Positions 8,161 to 16,637 are shown, counted from the stretch's first letter. The stretch: DNA of 64,000 nucleotides from Paenibacillus sp. JNUCC-31 (GCF_014844075.1 NZ_CP062165.1:4092001-4156000), one strand, 5' to 3'. A program made the numbers and translations. The notes: generated by a model not told the origin, from the sequence alone.

Positions 8161-8242
8161 TGTGCTGCCAACCCTTCTTTCTTCATTACATCCCCAATAA
8201 TCGTTTGTATACCTGCCTGTATTTTAGCATACAGAACAATGA

Positions 8243-8321
8243 GTAACAATTGTTGACTTTTATAACATCTGGCATTATGCTTGTCACGCAAGTTACAAAA
8301 ACAAATAAATGTTACTTGTTA
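8243..8321 (+). promoter_or_regulatory. Promoter and operator of the oxidoreductase operon
   Basis: TTGACT (8253-8258), a 17-bp spacer and TATGCT (8276-8281) form a good sigma-A promoter. The dyad GTAACAATTGTTGAC (8243-8257) overlaps the -35, and a related half GTTACTTGTTA (8311-8321) lies after the start point. Both are plausible sites for the divergent TetR protein. Confidence 0.6.
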
Positions 8322-8346
8322 TTCAGCGCATAGGAGGCTATTCATT

Positions 8347-9348
8347 ATGAAAGCAGCACAAATTAACAAATACTCAAAAAAGTTCATAGTAGAAATTAAT
8401 GACATTCCAGTCCCAGATATAAATGATAACGAAGTCTTGGTCAAGGTGAAAGCGGCGGCGGTTAATCATTTAGAATTACTCATCGGTACTGGAAGTGTGA
8501 AGCTGATTCAGGATTATGAGTTCCCTTTGACCCTGGGTAATGAGCTGACAGGTGTTATTGAGAAGGTTGGTAAGAACGTCCAGGGATTTAAAGTTGGCGA
8601 TGCAATTTACTCACGCCTGCCACTACAAAAAATCGGCGCTTTTGCGGAATACGCAGCGATTCATGCGGATGCCATCGGGCACTTGCCCGCTAATCTCGAT
8701 TTTGTAACCGGTGCTGCTGCGCCATTAACAGGATTGACTGCTTATCAAGGTTTGCATGAAGAATTGGCTGCCAAAGCTGGCGAAAGCGTGTTTATTCCCG
8801 GAGGTTCTGGTTCATTTGGCCAAATGGCCATTCCTATCGCCAAAAGCATGGGGCTGAGGGTCATCGTTAGTGGAAACCCGCAAGCACGTGAACGGACAAT
8901 GGCGACTGGAGCAGACCAATATATTGATTACACGACTGAGAATTATTGGGAGCAGCTTAGTAATGTAGATTATGTGATGGATACGTTGGGACCAAGCGAA
9001 TTTGATCATGAACTTTCTATTATTAAAGCAGGAGGTCGCCTTCTTTCTCTGCGGACCGGACCTAACAAACGTTTCGCCGAGCATATGGGCTTACCAGGTT
9101 GGAAACAAAAGCTCTTCACCATTGCCGGGGCTAAGTATGATCACAAAGCGAAGAAAAAGAAGATTCAATATCATTTCATTTTTGTTCGCAGTGATGGTGA
9201 ACAATTAAAGAAAATCACTAAGATTATTGAAGATAACGGGATTGTACCAGCGGTGGACCCCACTGAATTCCACATTGAAGATATTAATGAGGCTCTGAAG
9301 CTTGTTGCAACTGGTCATCCTAAAGGAAAAGTCATTATCCGATTTTAA
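8347..9348 (+). CDS. NADP-dependent quinone-oxidoreductase-like protein (zinc-type MDR family)
   Basis: A 333-residue medium-chain dehydrogenase/reductase of the quinone reductase type. The GroES-like domain covers residues 1-120 (FPLTLGNELTGVIEKVG, then FKVGDAIY). The Rossmann domain has the motif GGSGSFGQMAIPIAKSMG near residue 155, and the C-terminus KGKVIIRF is typical. Zinc-binding cysteines are absent, as in zeta-crystallin-like quinone reductases. The ATG at 8347 follows TAGGAGG; in-frame codons further upstream lack a binding site and lie in the promoter. It is the first gene of a three-gene operon and is a paralogue of the next one. Confidence 0.87.
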   Translation: MKAAQINKYSKKFIVEINDIPVPDINDNEVLVKVKAAAVNHLELLIGTGSVKLIQDYEFPLTLGNELTGVIEKVGKNVQGFKVGDAIYSRLPLQKIGAFAEYAAIHADAIGHLPANLDFVTGAAAPLTGLTAYQGLHEELAAKAGESVFIPGGSGSFGQMAIPIAKSMGLRVIVSGNPQARERTMATGADQYIDYTTENYWEQLSNVDYVMDTLGPSEFDHELSIIKAGGRLLSLRTGPNKRFAEHMGLPGWKQKLFTIAGAKYDHKAKKKKIQYHFIFVRSDGEQLKKITKIIEDNGIVPAVDPTEFHIEDINEALKLVATGHPKGKVIIRF

Positions 9349-9360
9349 GGAGAGCACCTA

Positions 9361-10377
9361 ATGAAAGCTGCACAAATTGCTGGATATTCCAAAACACTTG
9401 AAGTGGAAATCAACTCAATCGATATTCCATCAATAACATCAACTCAGGTTCTGATTAAGACTAATGTAGCCGGTGTTGATCCACACCTTGTTTTGGCGAT
9501 TACAGGCAAAGTTAAGTTGTTTGATCATTACGACTTTCCGTTGACTCTGGGCAACGAGTTGGCTGGAGTTGTGATCGACGTCGGCGCTAGTGTTATGGAT
9601 TTTAAGGTGGGTGATCACGTGTACACCATGCCACCGCTTGATAAGATGGGGGCGTTTGCCGAATATGTCGCAGTAGATGCGGCAATTGTGGCTAAGATGC
9701 CAGCCAATCTTTCCTTTAAAGAAGCAGCGGCCGTGCCATTATCTGCTTTGACGATCATCCAAGCTCTAGATATTTTAGGTGCTCAACAAGGCAGTGAATT
9801 ATTTGTCTCTGGAGGTACTGGTGGCTTTGGACAGATTGCCATACCTTACGCGAAGTCACAAGGACTGTTTGTGACCGTCAGTGGTAGTAGTGGATCTGCG
9901 CGTGATTTGGCCAATCGACTCGGTGCAGATGAGTTTATCGACTATGAAACGCAGGACTATACTCACATACGGAGAGACTATGATTATGTTATTGATACCC
10001 GTGGCGCCAGTGAAATTAGTAAACATATGAAGATACTAAAACCCGGTGGTACATTATTGGCGTTAAGCGCTGGTCCCAATGCCCGTTTCGCTAATCGAAG
10101 CGCAGACTTGTCAACGGGGAAGAAGATTCTTTTCAGTTTACTGGGGTTGCCTTTTGATGGGCTAGCGAAATGGCATAAGAAGAGTTATGACTTTCTGTAT
10201 GTACAGCCGAATGGTCAGCAATTAGCAGCTTTTACACAGTATCTTGAAAAAACAAACATTAAGCCGGTGATTGATTCCGAGTACACGTTTGACCAAGTGA
10301 ATGCCGCGATTGCTAAGATTGCGACAGGGCATAGCCGAGGGAAAGTTCTGTTACAAGTAGAAGATGGAGGTAAATGA
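9361..10377 (+). CDS. Second NADP-dependent quinone-oxidoreductase-like protein
   Basis: A 338-residue paralogue of the preceding gene, starting with the same MKAAQI. It keeps FPLTLGNELAGVVIDVG, FKVGDHVYT, PLSALT and GGTGGFGQIAIPYAKSQG, then a C-terminal GHSRGKVLL. No zinc ligands are visible. AGGAGAG precedes the ATG, 12 bp after the previous stop, so the two are cotranscribed and probably arose by tandem duplication followed by strong divergence. The likely role is NADPH-dependent reduction of quinones or alpha,beta-unsaturated carbonyls; the substrate is unknown. Confidence 0.87.
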   Translation: MKAAQIAGYSKTLEVEINSIDIPSITSTQVLIKTNVAGVDPHLVLAITGKVKLFDHYDFPLTLGNELAGVVIDVGASVMDFKVGDHVYTMPPLDKMGAFAEYVAVDAAIVAKMPANLSFKEAAAVPLSALTIIQALDILGAQQGSELFVSGGTGGFGQIAIPYAKSQGLFVTVSGSSGSARDLANRLGADEFIDYETQDYTHIRRDYDYVIDTRGASEISKHMKILKPGGTLLALSAGPNARFANRSADLSTGKKILFSLLGLPFDGLAKWHKKSYDFLYVQPNGQQLAAFTQYLEKTNIKPVIDSEYTFDQVNAAIAKIATGHSRGKVLLQVEDGGK

Positions 10378-10380
10378 ATT

Positions 10381-11226
10381 ATGGCAACTAACTATTCATA
10401 TGTTAAAGCACCAAATCTAAGTATTAAGGCGGCTGATAGAACAGTTTACGCATACCGTGAACTAGGAGAGAAAAAGGGTATCCCCGTCATTTTTTTCACT
10501 CATTTATCTGCAAATTTGGACAACTGGGACCCACGCGTAGTGGATGGTATTGCCAAAAAACATTGGGTCATTGCATTTGATAATAAGGGTGTTGGACTTT
10601 CTAGTGGGAAAGTCCCAGATACGATTGAACAAATGGCAAGAGATGCATTAACGTTCATTCATACATTGGGATTTGAGCAAATCGATATTTTGTCATTTTC
10701 GATGGGTGGTATGATTGCACAAGAACTCTTGGCCATCGAACCAAGACTGGTTCGTAAACTTGTTTTGTCAGGAACAGGCCCGCGTGGTGGTGAAGGCATT
10801 GAACATGTTACGAAACTTTCTGATCGTGATTTGATACGTGCCATCTTCACGTTGAGAGATATTAAAACCTATTTATTCTTCACGCGAACAGACCATGGCA
10901 AACAGAAAGCAAAAGAATTCTTGGTTCGGCTCAAAGAACGTAAAGAGGCGCGAGATAAACAGATTAGTATCAAAGGATATCGTAGACAACTTAAAGCCAT
11001 CCACGAGTGGGGAATGGCAAAACCCGCTGATTTGTCAAAAATTACGCAACCTACCCTTGTAGTAAACGGTGATGATGACAGAATGGTACCTACACCTAAC
11101 TCCTATGATTTGGCACAACGTATTCCAAATAGCAAGCTCATTATTTATAAAGATTCTGGTCACGGTGGGATTTTTCAAAATCATGATGAATTTGTGAAAT
11201 CAGTAATAGCATTTTTAGATAAATAA
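10381..11226 (+). CDS. Alpha/beta hydrolase
   Basis: A 281-residue alpha/beta hydrolase of the non-haem peroxidase / epoxide hydrolase-like group. The oxyanion segment FFTHLSAN (residues 39-46) replaces the usual HG motif, the nucleophile elbow is SFSMGG near 101-106, the acidic residue is in VNGDDDRMV near 235, and the histidine is in DSGHGG near 262-267. It follows the second quinone reductase by 3 bp with overlapping AGGTAAAT as weak binding site, and so belongs to the same operon. The combination with two quinone reductases points to the detoxification of an electrophilic or ester compound (inference). Confidence 0.85.
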   Translation: MATNYSYVKAPNLSIKAADRTVYAYRELGEKKGIPVIFFTHLSANLDNWDPRVVDGIAKKHWVIAFDNKGVGLSSGKVPDTIEQMARDALTFIHTLGFEQIDILSFSMGGMIAQELLAIEPRLVRKLVLSGTGPRGGEGIEHVTKLSDRDLIRAIFTLRDIKTYLFFTRTDHGKQKAKEFLVRLKERKEARDKQISIKGYRRQLKAIHEWGMAKPADLSKITQPTLVVNGDDDRMVPTPNSYDLAQRIPNSKLIIYKDSGHGGIFQNHDEFVKSVIAFLDK

Positions 11227-11262
11227 CAATGTTGACGTTAGATCACTGCTTGCTAATATCTC

Positions 11263-11398
11263 AGTTGCAACGCATCGACTTATTCTGCAACGAAGGCTGG
11301 CGTCCACATGTTCAGCGATGGCTTACGTGAGCAAATCGGTTACAAAGGTAAAAATATTCATGCGATGGAGCTTTGTCCACCAATTATCTCTGAAAAAT
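11263..11398 (+). pseudogene. Fragment of a DltE-like short-chain dehydrogenase
   Basis: Only the catalytic and following segment survives: TYSATKAGVHMFSDGLREQIG (YxxxK active site; quoted as TYSATKAG and FSDGLREQIG) followed by NIHAMELCPPIIS. This corresponds to the middle to late part of an SDR. No start, Rossmann motif or proper end is present. It lies between the hydrolase stop and the next TetR promoter. Confidence 0.6.
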
Positions 11399-11420
11399 CT
11401 TATACATTCTTTTCTTTATC

Positions 11421-11446
11421 GATCGTTCTCAATATGTTATATTGAG
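11421..11446 (+). promoter_or_regulatory. Half-operator and palindrome before the TetR gene
   Basis: GATCGTTCT (11421-11429) matches half of the 12.1-kb operators. It overlaps the perfect dyad CTCAATAT-GTT-ATATTGAG (11428-11446), which lies 20 bp before the ATG and just before GGGAGGAGGG. An autoregulatory site is likely. Confidence 0.45.
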
Positions 11447-11466
11447 TATGGGAGGAGGGAACCAGA

Positions 11467-12045
11467 ATGGCACGTTACAAAGAATTTGAAGAAAATGTAG
11501 TACTAGATAAGGCAATGAAGCTCTTTTGGGAACAAGGTTATGAAAAGACTTCTATGACGGATCTAGTTGAGCATATGGGTATCCATCGGAGAAGTTTGTA
11601 TGACACCTTTGGCGACAAGCATACGTTGTTTCTGAAAGCAATGGATCGATTTCGGTCTAAAGTAAATAGCGAGCTTGCAGGAATAGTTAAAGGCTCTGAG
11701 ACGGCTGTTGAGGCTCTTCAATTGATTATGAGTTACATGATATATGGGAATGAAGACTCACCTTCTGGTTGTTTAATGGTCAATTCTGCCGTGGAATTAG
11801 CCATGCGCGATGTAGATGTGGATTCAAAGGCCACTGAATCATTTACACTCGCAGAGCAACTGTTCAAGGATATTATTTTGTGGGGACAGAAGAATGGAGA
11901 ATTATACCTAGATTATGATGCCGAAGTACTGGCAGAACATCTGAATGTGGTGGGTATTGGGTTGAGAGCAATGGCGAGAACTTCCATTCCTAAAGAGAAA
12001 CTGCAAGGTACAGCAAACATTTCTATAGAACTTTTAACCACATAG
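11467..12045 (+). CDS. TetR/AcrR family transcriptional regulator
   Basis: A 192-residue TetR protein. Helices 1-3 are in residues 5-50 (LDKAMKLFWEQGYEKTSMTDL, quoted in parts: AMKLFWEQGYEKTSM and HRRSLYDTFGDKHTLF). The C-terminal domain contains the SGCLMVNSAVEL segment seen in YxaF/LmrA-like and AcrR-like repressors of SDR and efflux genes. GGGAGGAGGG provides the ribosome binding site. It faces the same way as the SDR-SDR-OYE operon 190 bp downstream, whose promoter has two tandem AGAAYGATCRTTCT dyads. It is the best candidate to bind them and the related site at 7130. Confidence 0.88.
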   Translation: MARYKEFEENVVLDKAMKLFWEQGYEKTSMTDLVEHMGIHRRSLYDTFGDKHTLFLKAMDRFRSKVNSELAGIVKGSETAVEALQLIMSYMIYGNEDSPSGCLMVNSAVELAMRDVDVDSKATESFTLAEQLFKDIILWGQKNGELYLDYDAEVLAEHLNVVGIGLRAMARTSIPKEKLQGTANISIELLTT

Positions 12046-12086
12046 TATGGTTAATTGTCCTTTATATAGCATTGTATATCATTTTT

Positions 12087-12127
12087 AGAATGATCGTTCT
12101 TTTTACTAAATATAGAATGATCATTCT
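12087..12127. promoter_or_regulatory. Tandem TetR operators before the SDR-SDR-OYE operon
   Basis: AGAATGATCGTTCT (12087-12100) and the perfect palindrome AGAATGATCATTCT (12114-12127) have centres 27 bp apart, the spacing seen for cooperative or two-dimer TetR binding. They lie about 110 bp upstream of the first SDR start. The same motif is at 7130. Confidence 0.65.
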
Positions 12128-12233
12128 TATATTATAAAACATATTCCTCCTCTGAATAAGCATTTATATCTGAGAAGAATATAAAAAAATATTTTAGAAT
12201 ACTACACTACAAAATAAAAAGGAGAAATTAAAA

Positions 12234-12932
12234 ATGAAAATTTCTGAACAAGTCGCATTTGTCACTGGTGCCAACCGAGGTCTTGGTCGATATCTAACGC
12301 TTGAACTTCTGTCCAGAGGAGCAAAAGTTTATGCTGCAGCAAGAAATCCAGAATCTATTGATATCCCAGGTGTAATCCCCGTGAAACTGGATATTACCAA
12401 TCCTCAAGAGGTGATTGAAGCTGCTAAGATCGCTCAGGATGTAACACTTCTAATAAACAATGCGGGATCTTCAACAGGTGCTTCTTTACTTGAAGGAGAT
12501 CTAGATCAAATACAATTAGAATTTAACACGCATTTCTTCGGAACTCTTTCTATGGTTCGTTCTTTTGCGCCAATTATGACTAAAAATGGCGGTGGTTCGA
12601 TTCTGAATATTCTCTCCGTATTGTCTTGGTACAGTTCGGGTACTGTGGGAGCTTATACGGCTGCAAAAGCTGCAGAATGGGCATTGACGAACGATTTACG
12701 TTTAAATCTCAATTCTCAAAATATTCGAGTAGCAGGGTTACATGTGGGCTATATGGAGACAGACATGACATTGGGCTTAGAAGTTCCCAAAGTTAACCCA
12801 TTGGACGTTGCAAAAGCAGCGATTGATGGTATAGAATCTGACAATTTTGAAATTATTGCAGATGATGCTAGCCGTCAAGTACAAGCCGGACTTGCCGGTG
12901 GTGTAGCTGCACTATATCCTCAACTTTCCTAA
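12234..12932 (+). CDS. SDR family oxidoreductase (first tandem copy)
   Basis: A 232-residue short-chain dehydrogenase with TGANRGLG (residues 11-18), INNAGSS near 73, a catalytic serine in NILSVLS, and YTAAK as catalytic tyrosine/lysine. It is shorter than most classical SDRs and has the substrate-loop reduced. AAAGGAGAAA precedes the ATG. The next gene is a close tandem copy, and an old yellow enzyme follows. The group is likely induced by electrophiles under TetR control (inference). Confidence 0.87.
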   Translation: MKISEQVAFVTGANRGLGRYLTLELLSRGAKVYAAARNPESIDIPGVIPVKLDITNPQEVIEAAKIAQDVTLLINNAGSSTGASLLEGDLDQIQLEFNTHFFGTLSMVRSFAPIMTKNGGGSILNILSVLSWYSSGTVGAYTAAKAAEWALTNDLRLNLNSQNIRVAGLHVGYMETDMTLGLEVPKVNPLDVAKAAIDGIESDNFEIIADDASRQVQAGLAGGVAALYPQLS

Positions 12933-12988
12933 AAATTGTATTAATATTCACGAATCAACTTAAAAAGTGATCAAAGGAGACAATAAAA

Positions 12989-13690
12989 ATGATAATTTCT
13001 GAACAAGTAGCATTTGTTACTGGAGCAAACCGCGGATTTGGCCGTCATCTTGCTCTTGAACTTCTTTCAAGAGGTACGAAAGTATACGCAGGTGCAAGGA
13101 ACCCAGAGACTATTGATATTCCAGGTGTTATACCAGTTAAGTTGGATATTACCAATGCTCAAGAAGTTGCAGCTGCTGCTATGATTGCTCAAGATGTTAC
13201 TGTACTCGTAAACAACGCAGGTTCATCAACAGGGGCATCTTTACTAGAAGGTGATCCTGATCAAATAGCTTTGGAATTAAATACACACTTTTTCGGTACA
13301 TTGTCCATGGTTCGCGCATTTGCACCGGTTCTCGAGAAAAACGGGGGAGGATCAATTTTGAATATTCTCTCCGGATTATCATGGTATAGTTCGGGAACTT
13401 TGGGCGCATATACTGCTGCAAAGGCTGCAGAGTGGGCTTTAACGAATGATTTACGATTAAATTTATATCCACGTAATATTAGAGTAGCCGGTCTACATGT
13501 TGGGTTTATGGAGACAGACATGACTTCCAACATAGACATGCCTAAATCCAATCCTGCAGATATCGCGAAAACAGCTATTGACGGCATAGAATCTAACAGC
13601 TTTGAAATTATCGCAGATGAAGTTAGTCGTCAAGTACAAGTTGGACTTGCCGGTGGCGTAGCTGCACTATACCCACAACTTTATAAATAA
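12989..13690 (+). CDS. SDR family oxidoreductase (second tandem copy)
   Basis: A 233-residue near-duplicate of the preceding gene: TGANRGFG, VNNAGSS, NILSGLS, YTAAK, and the same ending SRQVQ.GLAGGVAALYPQL. Differences are concentrated around residues 115-130 and 180-195. AAAGGAGACA precedes the ATG, 56 bp after the first copy. The two clearly come from a tandem duplication; keeping both catalytic sets intact suggests that both are active. Confidence 0.87.
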   Translation: MIISEQVAFVTGANRGFGRHLALELLSRGTKVYAGARNPETIDIPGVIPVKLDITNAQEVAAAAMIAQDVTVLVNNAGSSTGASLLEGDPDQIALELNTHFFGTLSMVRAFAPVLEKNGGGSILNILSGLSWYSSGTLGAYTAAKAAEWALTNDLRLNLYPRNIRVAGLHVGFMETDMTSNIDMPKSNPADIAKTAIDGIESNSFEIIADEVSRQVQVGLAGGVAALYPQLYK

Positions 13691-13725
13691 AAAAACTAAT
13701 TTAAACTACAGAGGAGTTGTTCGTA

Positions 13726-14811
13726 ATGAGTAAATTGTGGACTAAAACAAAAATCGGAAAAATGGAATTGCCTCATCGTTTAGCTATGGCACCAATGACA
13801 CGTAGCAGAGCAGAAGAGGACGGGACACCGGGTGAACTAAGTTCCCTTTATTATGCTCAAAGAGCATCGATGGGGTTAATCATTAGTGAAGGCACACAAC
13901 CTTCTGATGATGGGCAAGGTTTCTTGAATTCACCTGGTATCTATACTGAAAAGCATATAGAAGGTTGGAATAAGATTACGAATGCAGTGCATAATGCGGA
14001 TGGTTATATATTTATCCAATTAATGCATGTGGGCCGCATGTCGCATCCAGATAACACACCCCATCATCGTCAAGCTGTTGCTCCATCTGCAATCGCGCCA
14101 GGTGTGGAGCTGTTCACCGCTAAAGGAATGCAGGATATCCCGGTTCCGCGGGAGTTAACTAAAGAAGACATTCAAACAACCATTGCTGATTTCCGAAAAG
14201 CAGCAGCAGCGGCTATAAAAGCAGGAGCAGATGGTGTCGAAATTCATGGAGCGAATGGTTATCTGATCAATCAGTTTCTTGGAGAGAATTCAAATACACG
14301 GACAGACGAATATGGAGGCTCAATAGAAAATCGTAGTCGCTTCGCGATCGAAGTAGCGAAAGCCATTATCGAAGAAATTGGAGCAGAAAGAACTGGCTTC
14401 CGTATTTCTCCAGGAACACCTCTTGGAGGAATACAGGATGGGGAACAAGGTACTGAACTTTATCTCCACCTCGTAAAGGAATTAGCTCAATTGGACTTAG
14501 CTTACCTTCACATCATGCATCTTGGAAATGAGAAGCTTCTCCAAGACATTCGCACAAGCTGGACAAACGCATTATTGGTCAACAGAGCAGGGCGTGCGAT
14601 TGATGATATTAGCGTAGATATTGATAGTGGTACAGCCGATCTGGTACCCATTGGTGCATGGTCTTTGGCTAATCCAGATTTTGTGGAACGTCTCAAAGTA
14701 GGTTTCCCTTTAAATGAAGTTGATCGTGATACTGTATATAGTGGCGGAAGTAAGGGTTATACAGATTATCCTACGATGGATGAAGTGAAAGCTCAAAAGT
14801 CGATAAAATAA
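13726..14811 (+). CDS. Old yellow enzyme family alkene reductase (NemA-like)
   Basis: A 361-residue FMN-dependent ene-reductase. The N-terminus LPHRLAMAPMTRSRA contributes FMN contacts. HGANGYLINQFL near residue 180 holds the substrate-binding His and Asn, NTRTDEYGGSIENRSRF follows, and PIGAWSLANPDFVERL near the end holds phosphate contacts. It reduces activated double bonds or nitro groups using NADPH. I place the start at ATG 13726 because GAGGAG lies 10 bp upstream. It is the last gene of the TetR-controlled operon and is followed by a terminator. Confidence 0.9.
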   Translation: MSKLWTKTKIGKMELPHRLAMAPMTRSRAEEDGTPGELSSLYYAQRASMGLIISEGTQPSDDGQGFLNSPGIYTEKHIEGWNKITNAVHNADGYIFIQLMHVGRMSHPDNTPHHRQAVAPSAIAPGVELFTAKGMQDIPVPRELTKEDIQTTIADFRKAAAAAIKAGADGVEIHGANGYLINQFLGENSNTRTDEYGGSIENRSRFAIEVAKAIIEEIGAERTGFRISPGTPLGGIQDGEQGTELYLHLVKELAQLDLAYLHIMHLGNEKLLQDIRTSWTNALLVNRAGRAIDDISVDIDSGTADLVPIGAWSLANPDFVERLKVGFPLNEVDRDTVYSGGSKGYTDYPTMDEVKAQKSIK

Positions 14812-14849
14812 ATTGTTGCATTGCTTTCAAAAGAGAGAGGTTTAAGTTG

Positions 14850-14888
14850 AAAACAGGCCGTTCCTACAACTAGGAATGCCTGTTTTTT
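14850..14888 (+). terminator. Intrinsic terminator of the SDR-OYE operon
   Basis: Stem AAACAGGC.TTCCTA / TAGGAA.GCCTGTTT with loop CAAC and a run of seven T residues, 39 bp after the OYE stop. Confidence 0.85.
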
Positions 14889-14921
14889 TATTGTTTGAGT
14901 CAGCGAGGATAGGGTAACTTT

Positions 14922-15170
14922 CTAATCCTTGTGGTGCAAGCATTCTTGATTTTTTCGATATTCTGAAGGAGTACATTTTTTAATCCGCTTGAACGTTTTC
15001 GAAAATAAAAGAACATCCTTATATCCAACGGATCGAGAGATGTCACCGATTTTGAAAGTGGAATTAGTCAACAAAAAACATGCTTTATCCATTCTCGTCG
15101 CGTATTCCCTGACTCCGAGATATGCATGAGGATTGATACCTCTCTGGTCAATAAAACAGTTGTTGTATTT
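14922..15170 (-). pseudogene. C-terminal fragment of an AraC-family regulator
   Basis: Reading the minus strand from about 15170 gives NCFIDQRGINPHAYLGVREY, then ATRMDKACFLLTNS, FKIGDISRSVGYKDVLLFSK, FKRIKKCTPSEYRKN and a stop at 14922-14924. This is most of the two-HTH AraC DNA-binding domain. Everything before it, including the effector domain and the start, is missing. At the break the plus strand begins a different gene fragment (PRPP synthetase). Confidence 0.8.
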
Positions 15171-15365
15171 CAGAATACATTACCACCACAGGATCTTCAT
15201 TTACAACAACTCTATCAAATGGTTGAAATCTCGAAAAGTAGAGGGGCAGCTTATATTATCTGTGTTGTGCCCTATCTTGCTTACTCTCGTCAAGATCGTC
15301 GATCAAACGAAGGGGAACCCGAGTCCGGGTTGGTTGTTTTACGAACACTCGCTATGTTAGGCGCT
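15159..15365 (+). pseudogene. Fragment of ribose-phosphate pyrophosphokinase-like gene
   Basis: The plus strand reads VVFQNTLPPQDLHLQQLYQM, then EISKSRGAAYIICVVPYLAYSRQDRRSNEGEP and LVVLRTLAMLGA (quoted in parts below 20 residues: GAAYIICVVPYLAYSRQDRR). This is the region of PRPP synthetase around the ATP- and Mg-binding loop. It has neither start nor end, and is fused to unrelated sequence on both sides. Confidence 0.75.
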
Positions 15366-15366
15366 A

Positions 15367-15531
15367 ATGATCGCGGGACAAGGCATGATTGCTGGACAGG
15401 CCAGTGTGAAGCAGCTCGTACTCGTGCATCTGCCCGGCGACGGTAAGTTGGAGTTCATGCGTGATGAAGCAAGTCGGACCTTCCACGGACCGGTGGACAT
15501 CCCTGAGCCACTGCGCATGTATACCCTATGA
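15367..15531 (+). pseudogene. C-terminal fragment of an MBL-fold metallo-hydrolase
   Basis: ALMIAGQGMIAGQASVKQLV, then LVHLPGDGKLEFMRDEA, TFHGPVDIPEPLRMYTL and stop (15529-15531). The VKQLVLVHL strand followed by a helix and F.GPV is the usual ending of RNase Z-like MBL proteins. The metal-binding HxHxDH half is absent. It directly follows the PRPP synthetase fragment. Confidence 0.55.
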
Positions 15532-15549
15532 TACATTGAACAGGAAGGA

Positions 15550-16416
15550 ATGGTTGAGTTGCATAGATTGCTTGCTCTTGATTTGGATGGAACCATGTTA
15601 AATACGAATAAAGTCATTACGTCAGAAACGCGAAGTTCCATCCAGCAATTAATGGCGAATGAAGTAGCTGTCACCATCGCATCCGGGCGGTTTCCCGCTT
15701 CGGTATGGCTACATGCGAAGGAAATCCTATTGAATTTTACTCTGGTCGCACTGAATGGTGCCGTGACCGTTGATCCAAAAACAGGACAAATGATTGAAGG
15801 ATCCCCGCTGGAGACAACATCACTTTTATACATGCTAGATGTGATTGAGGAAGAAGGCGCCTACGTCCATTTCTATGGCTACAATGCCCTATATGTACGG
15901 CAAATCAATGATTTGAATCGGAGCTGGCCAATGAATAATGTTGTTGTGCGACCAGAACTGACATGGACGGAAGATCATTATAGAGATCAAACCGAACTGA
16001 TCCGTTTGGTTGAAGTCGGTTCCGATTTCAGAACGTTCGTAAACAGCATGCCTGGCATGATCTACAAAGCGGCCGTCATTTGCACAAACCTTGCCGCCCG
16101 CGAACGGATATTTAAGCGACTTGAAGCATCGGGAATGCTTCAATGTACTAAAACAGGCAGTTTGCGATTTGACGTAAACGCGATCGGAATCAGCAAGCGC
16201 GATGCACTTGAGCGACTGTGCCGCAAGCAAGGTATCGATCGACAAGAGGTAGCTGTAGCAGGAGATTATGACAATGATCTTGACATGCTGCAGTGGGCTG
16301 GATTGGGTATCGCAATGGGCAATGCTGAGCCCCATGTCAAAGCGATCGCAAACGTCATTACAGGTACAAACGAACAGGATGGAGTCGCCATGGCAATCCG
16401 CAATTACCTGCTATAA
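15550..16416 (+). CDS. Cof-type HAD-IIB family hydrolase
   Basis: A 288-residue HAD phosphatase. Motif I is LALDLDGTML (nucleophile Asp near residue 11), motif II is TIASGR near 43-48, and motifs III/IV are a lysine near 218 and GDYDNDLDML near 237-246. The large C2B cap domain sits between motifs II and III. It dephosphorylates sugar phosphates or similar metabolites; the exact substrate cannot be predicted. AGGAAGG lies only 1 bp before ATG 15550, so translation may instead start at TTG 15559. It is the only intact gene among many fragments. Confidence 0.87.
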   Translation: MVELHRLLALDLDGTMLNTNKVITSETRSSIQQLMANEVAVTIASGRFPASVWLHAKEILLNFTLVALNGAVTVDPKTGQMIEGSPLETTSLLYMLDVIEEEGAYVHFYGYNALYVRQINDLNRSWPMNNVVVRPELTWTEDHYRDQTELIRLVEVGSDFRTFVNSMPGMIYKAAVICTNLAARERIFKRLEASGMLQCTKTGSLRFDVNAIGISKRDALERLCRKQGIDRQEVAVAGDYDNDLDMLQWAGLGIAMGNAEPHVKAIANVITGTNEQDGVAMAIRNYLL

Positions 16417-16441
16417 GTGGCTTATAAAGGAGAGAACTTTC

Positions 16442-16637
16442 GTGATTCCATTCAAAAAATCATTACTTCTGCCCGTTCTGTCAGGCATGATCGTATTTAG
16501 CGGTTGCTCTACACAAGGGCAAGGCGCTTCAGAGCCGAATAATGTCAACGCTGGAATCAAGTACGGTATCGGGAAAGTTGTCCTTCTATACCTCTCAGCC
16601 TGAAGAGGGGCTACGAAGCTCTCTACTTAAGAAATGA
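16442..16637 (+). pseudogene. Frameshifted remnant of an ABC substrate-binding lipoprotein
   Basis: GTG 16442 after AAAGGAGAG begins VIPFKKSLLLPVLSGM and a lipobox VFSGC. The frame closes at 16601-16603. The neighbouring frame gives SGKLSFYTSQPEEGLR, the usual start of the mature part of AfuA-type iron or 2-aminoethylphosphonate binding proteins, and stops at 16635-16637. So the gene has a frameshift and has lost most of its length. Confidence 0.6.
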
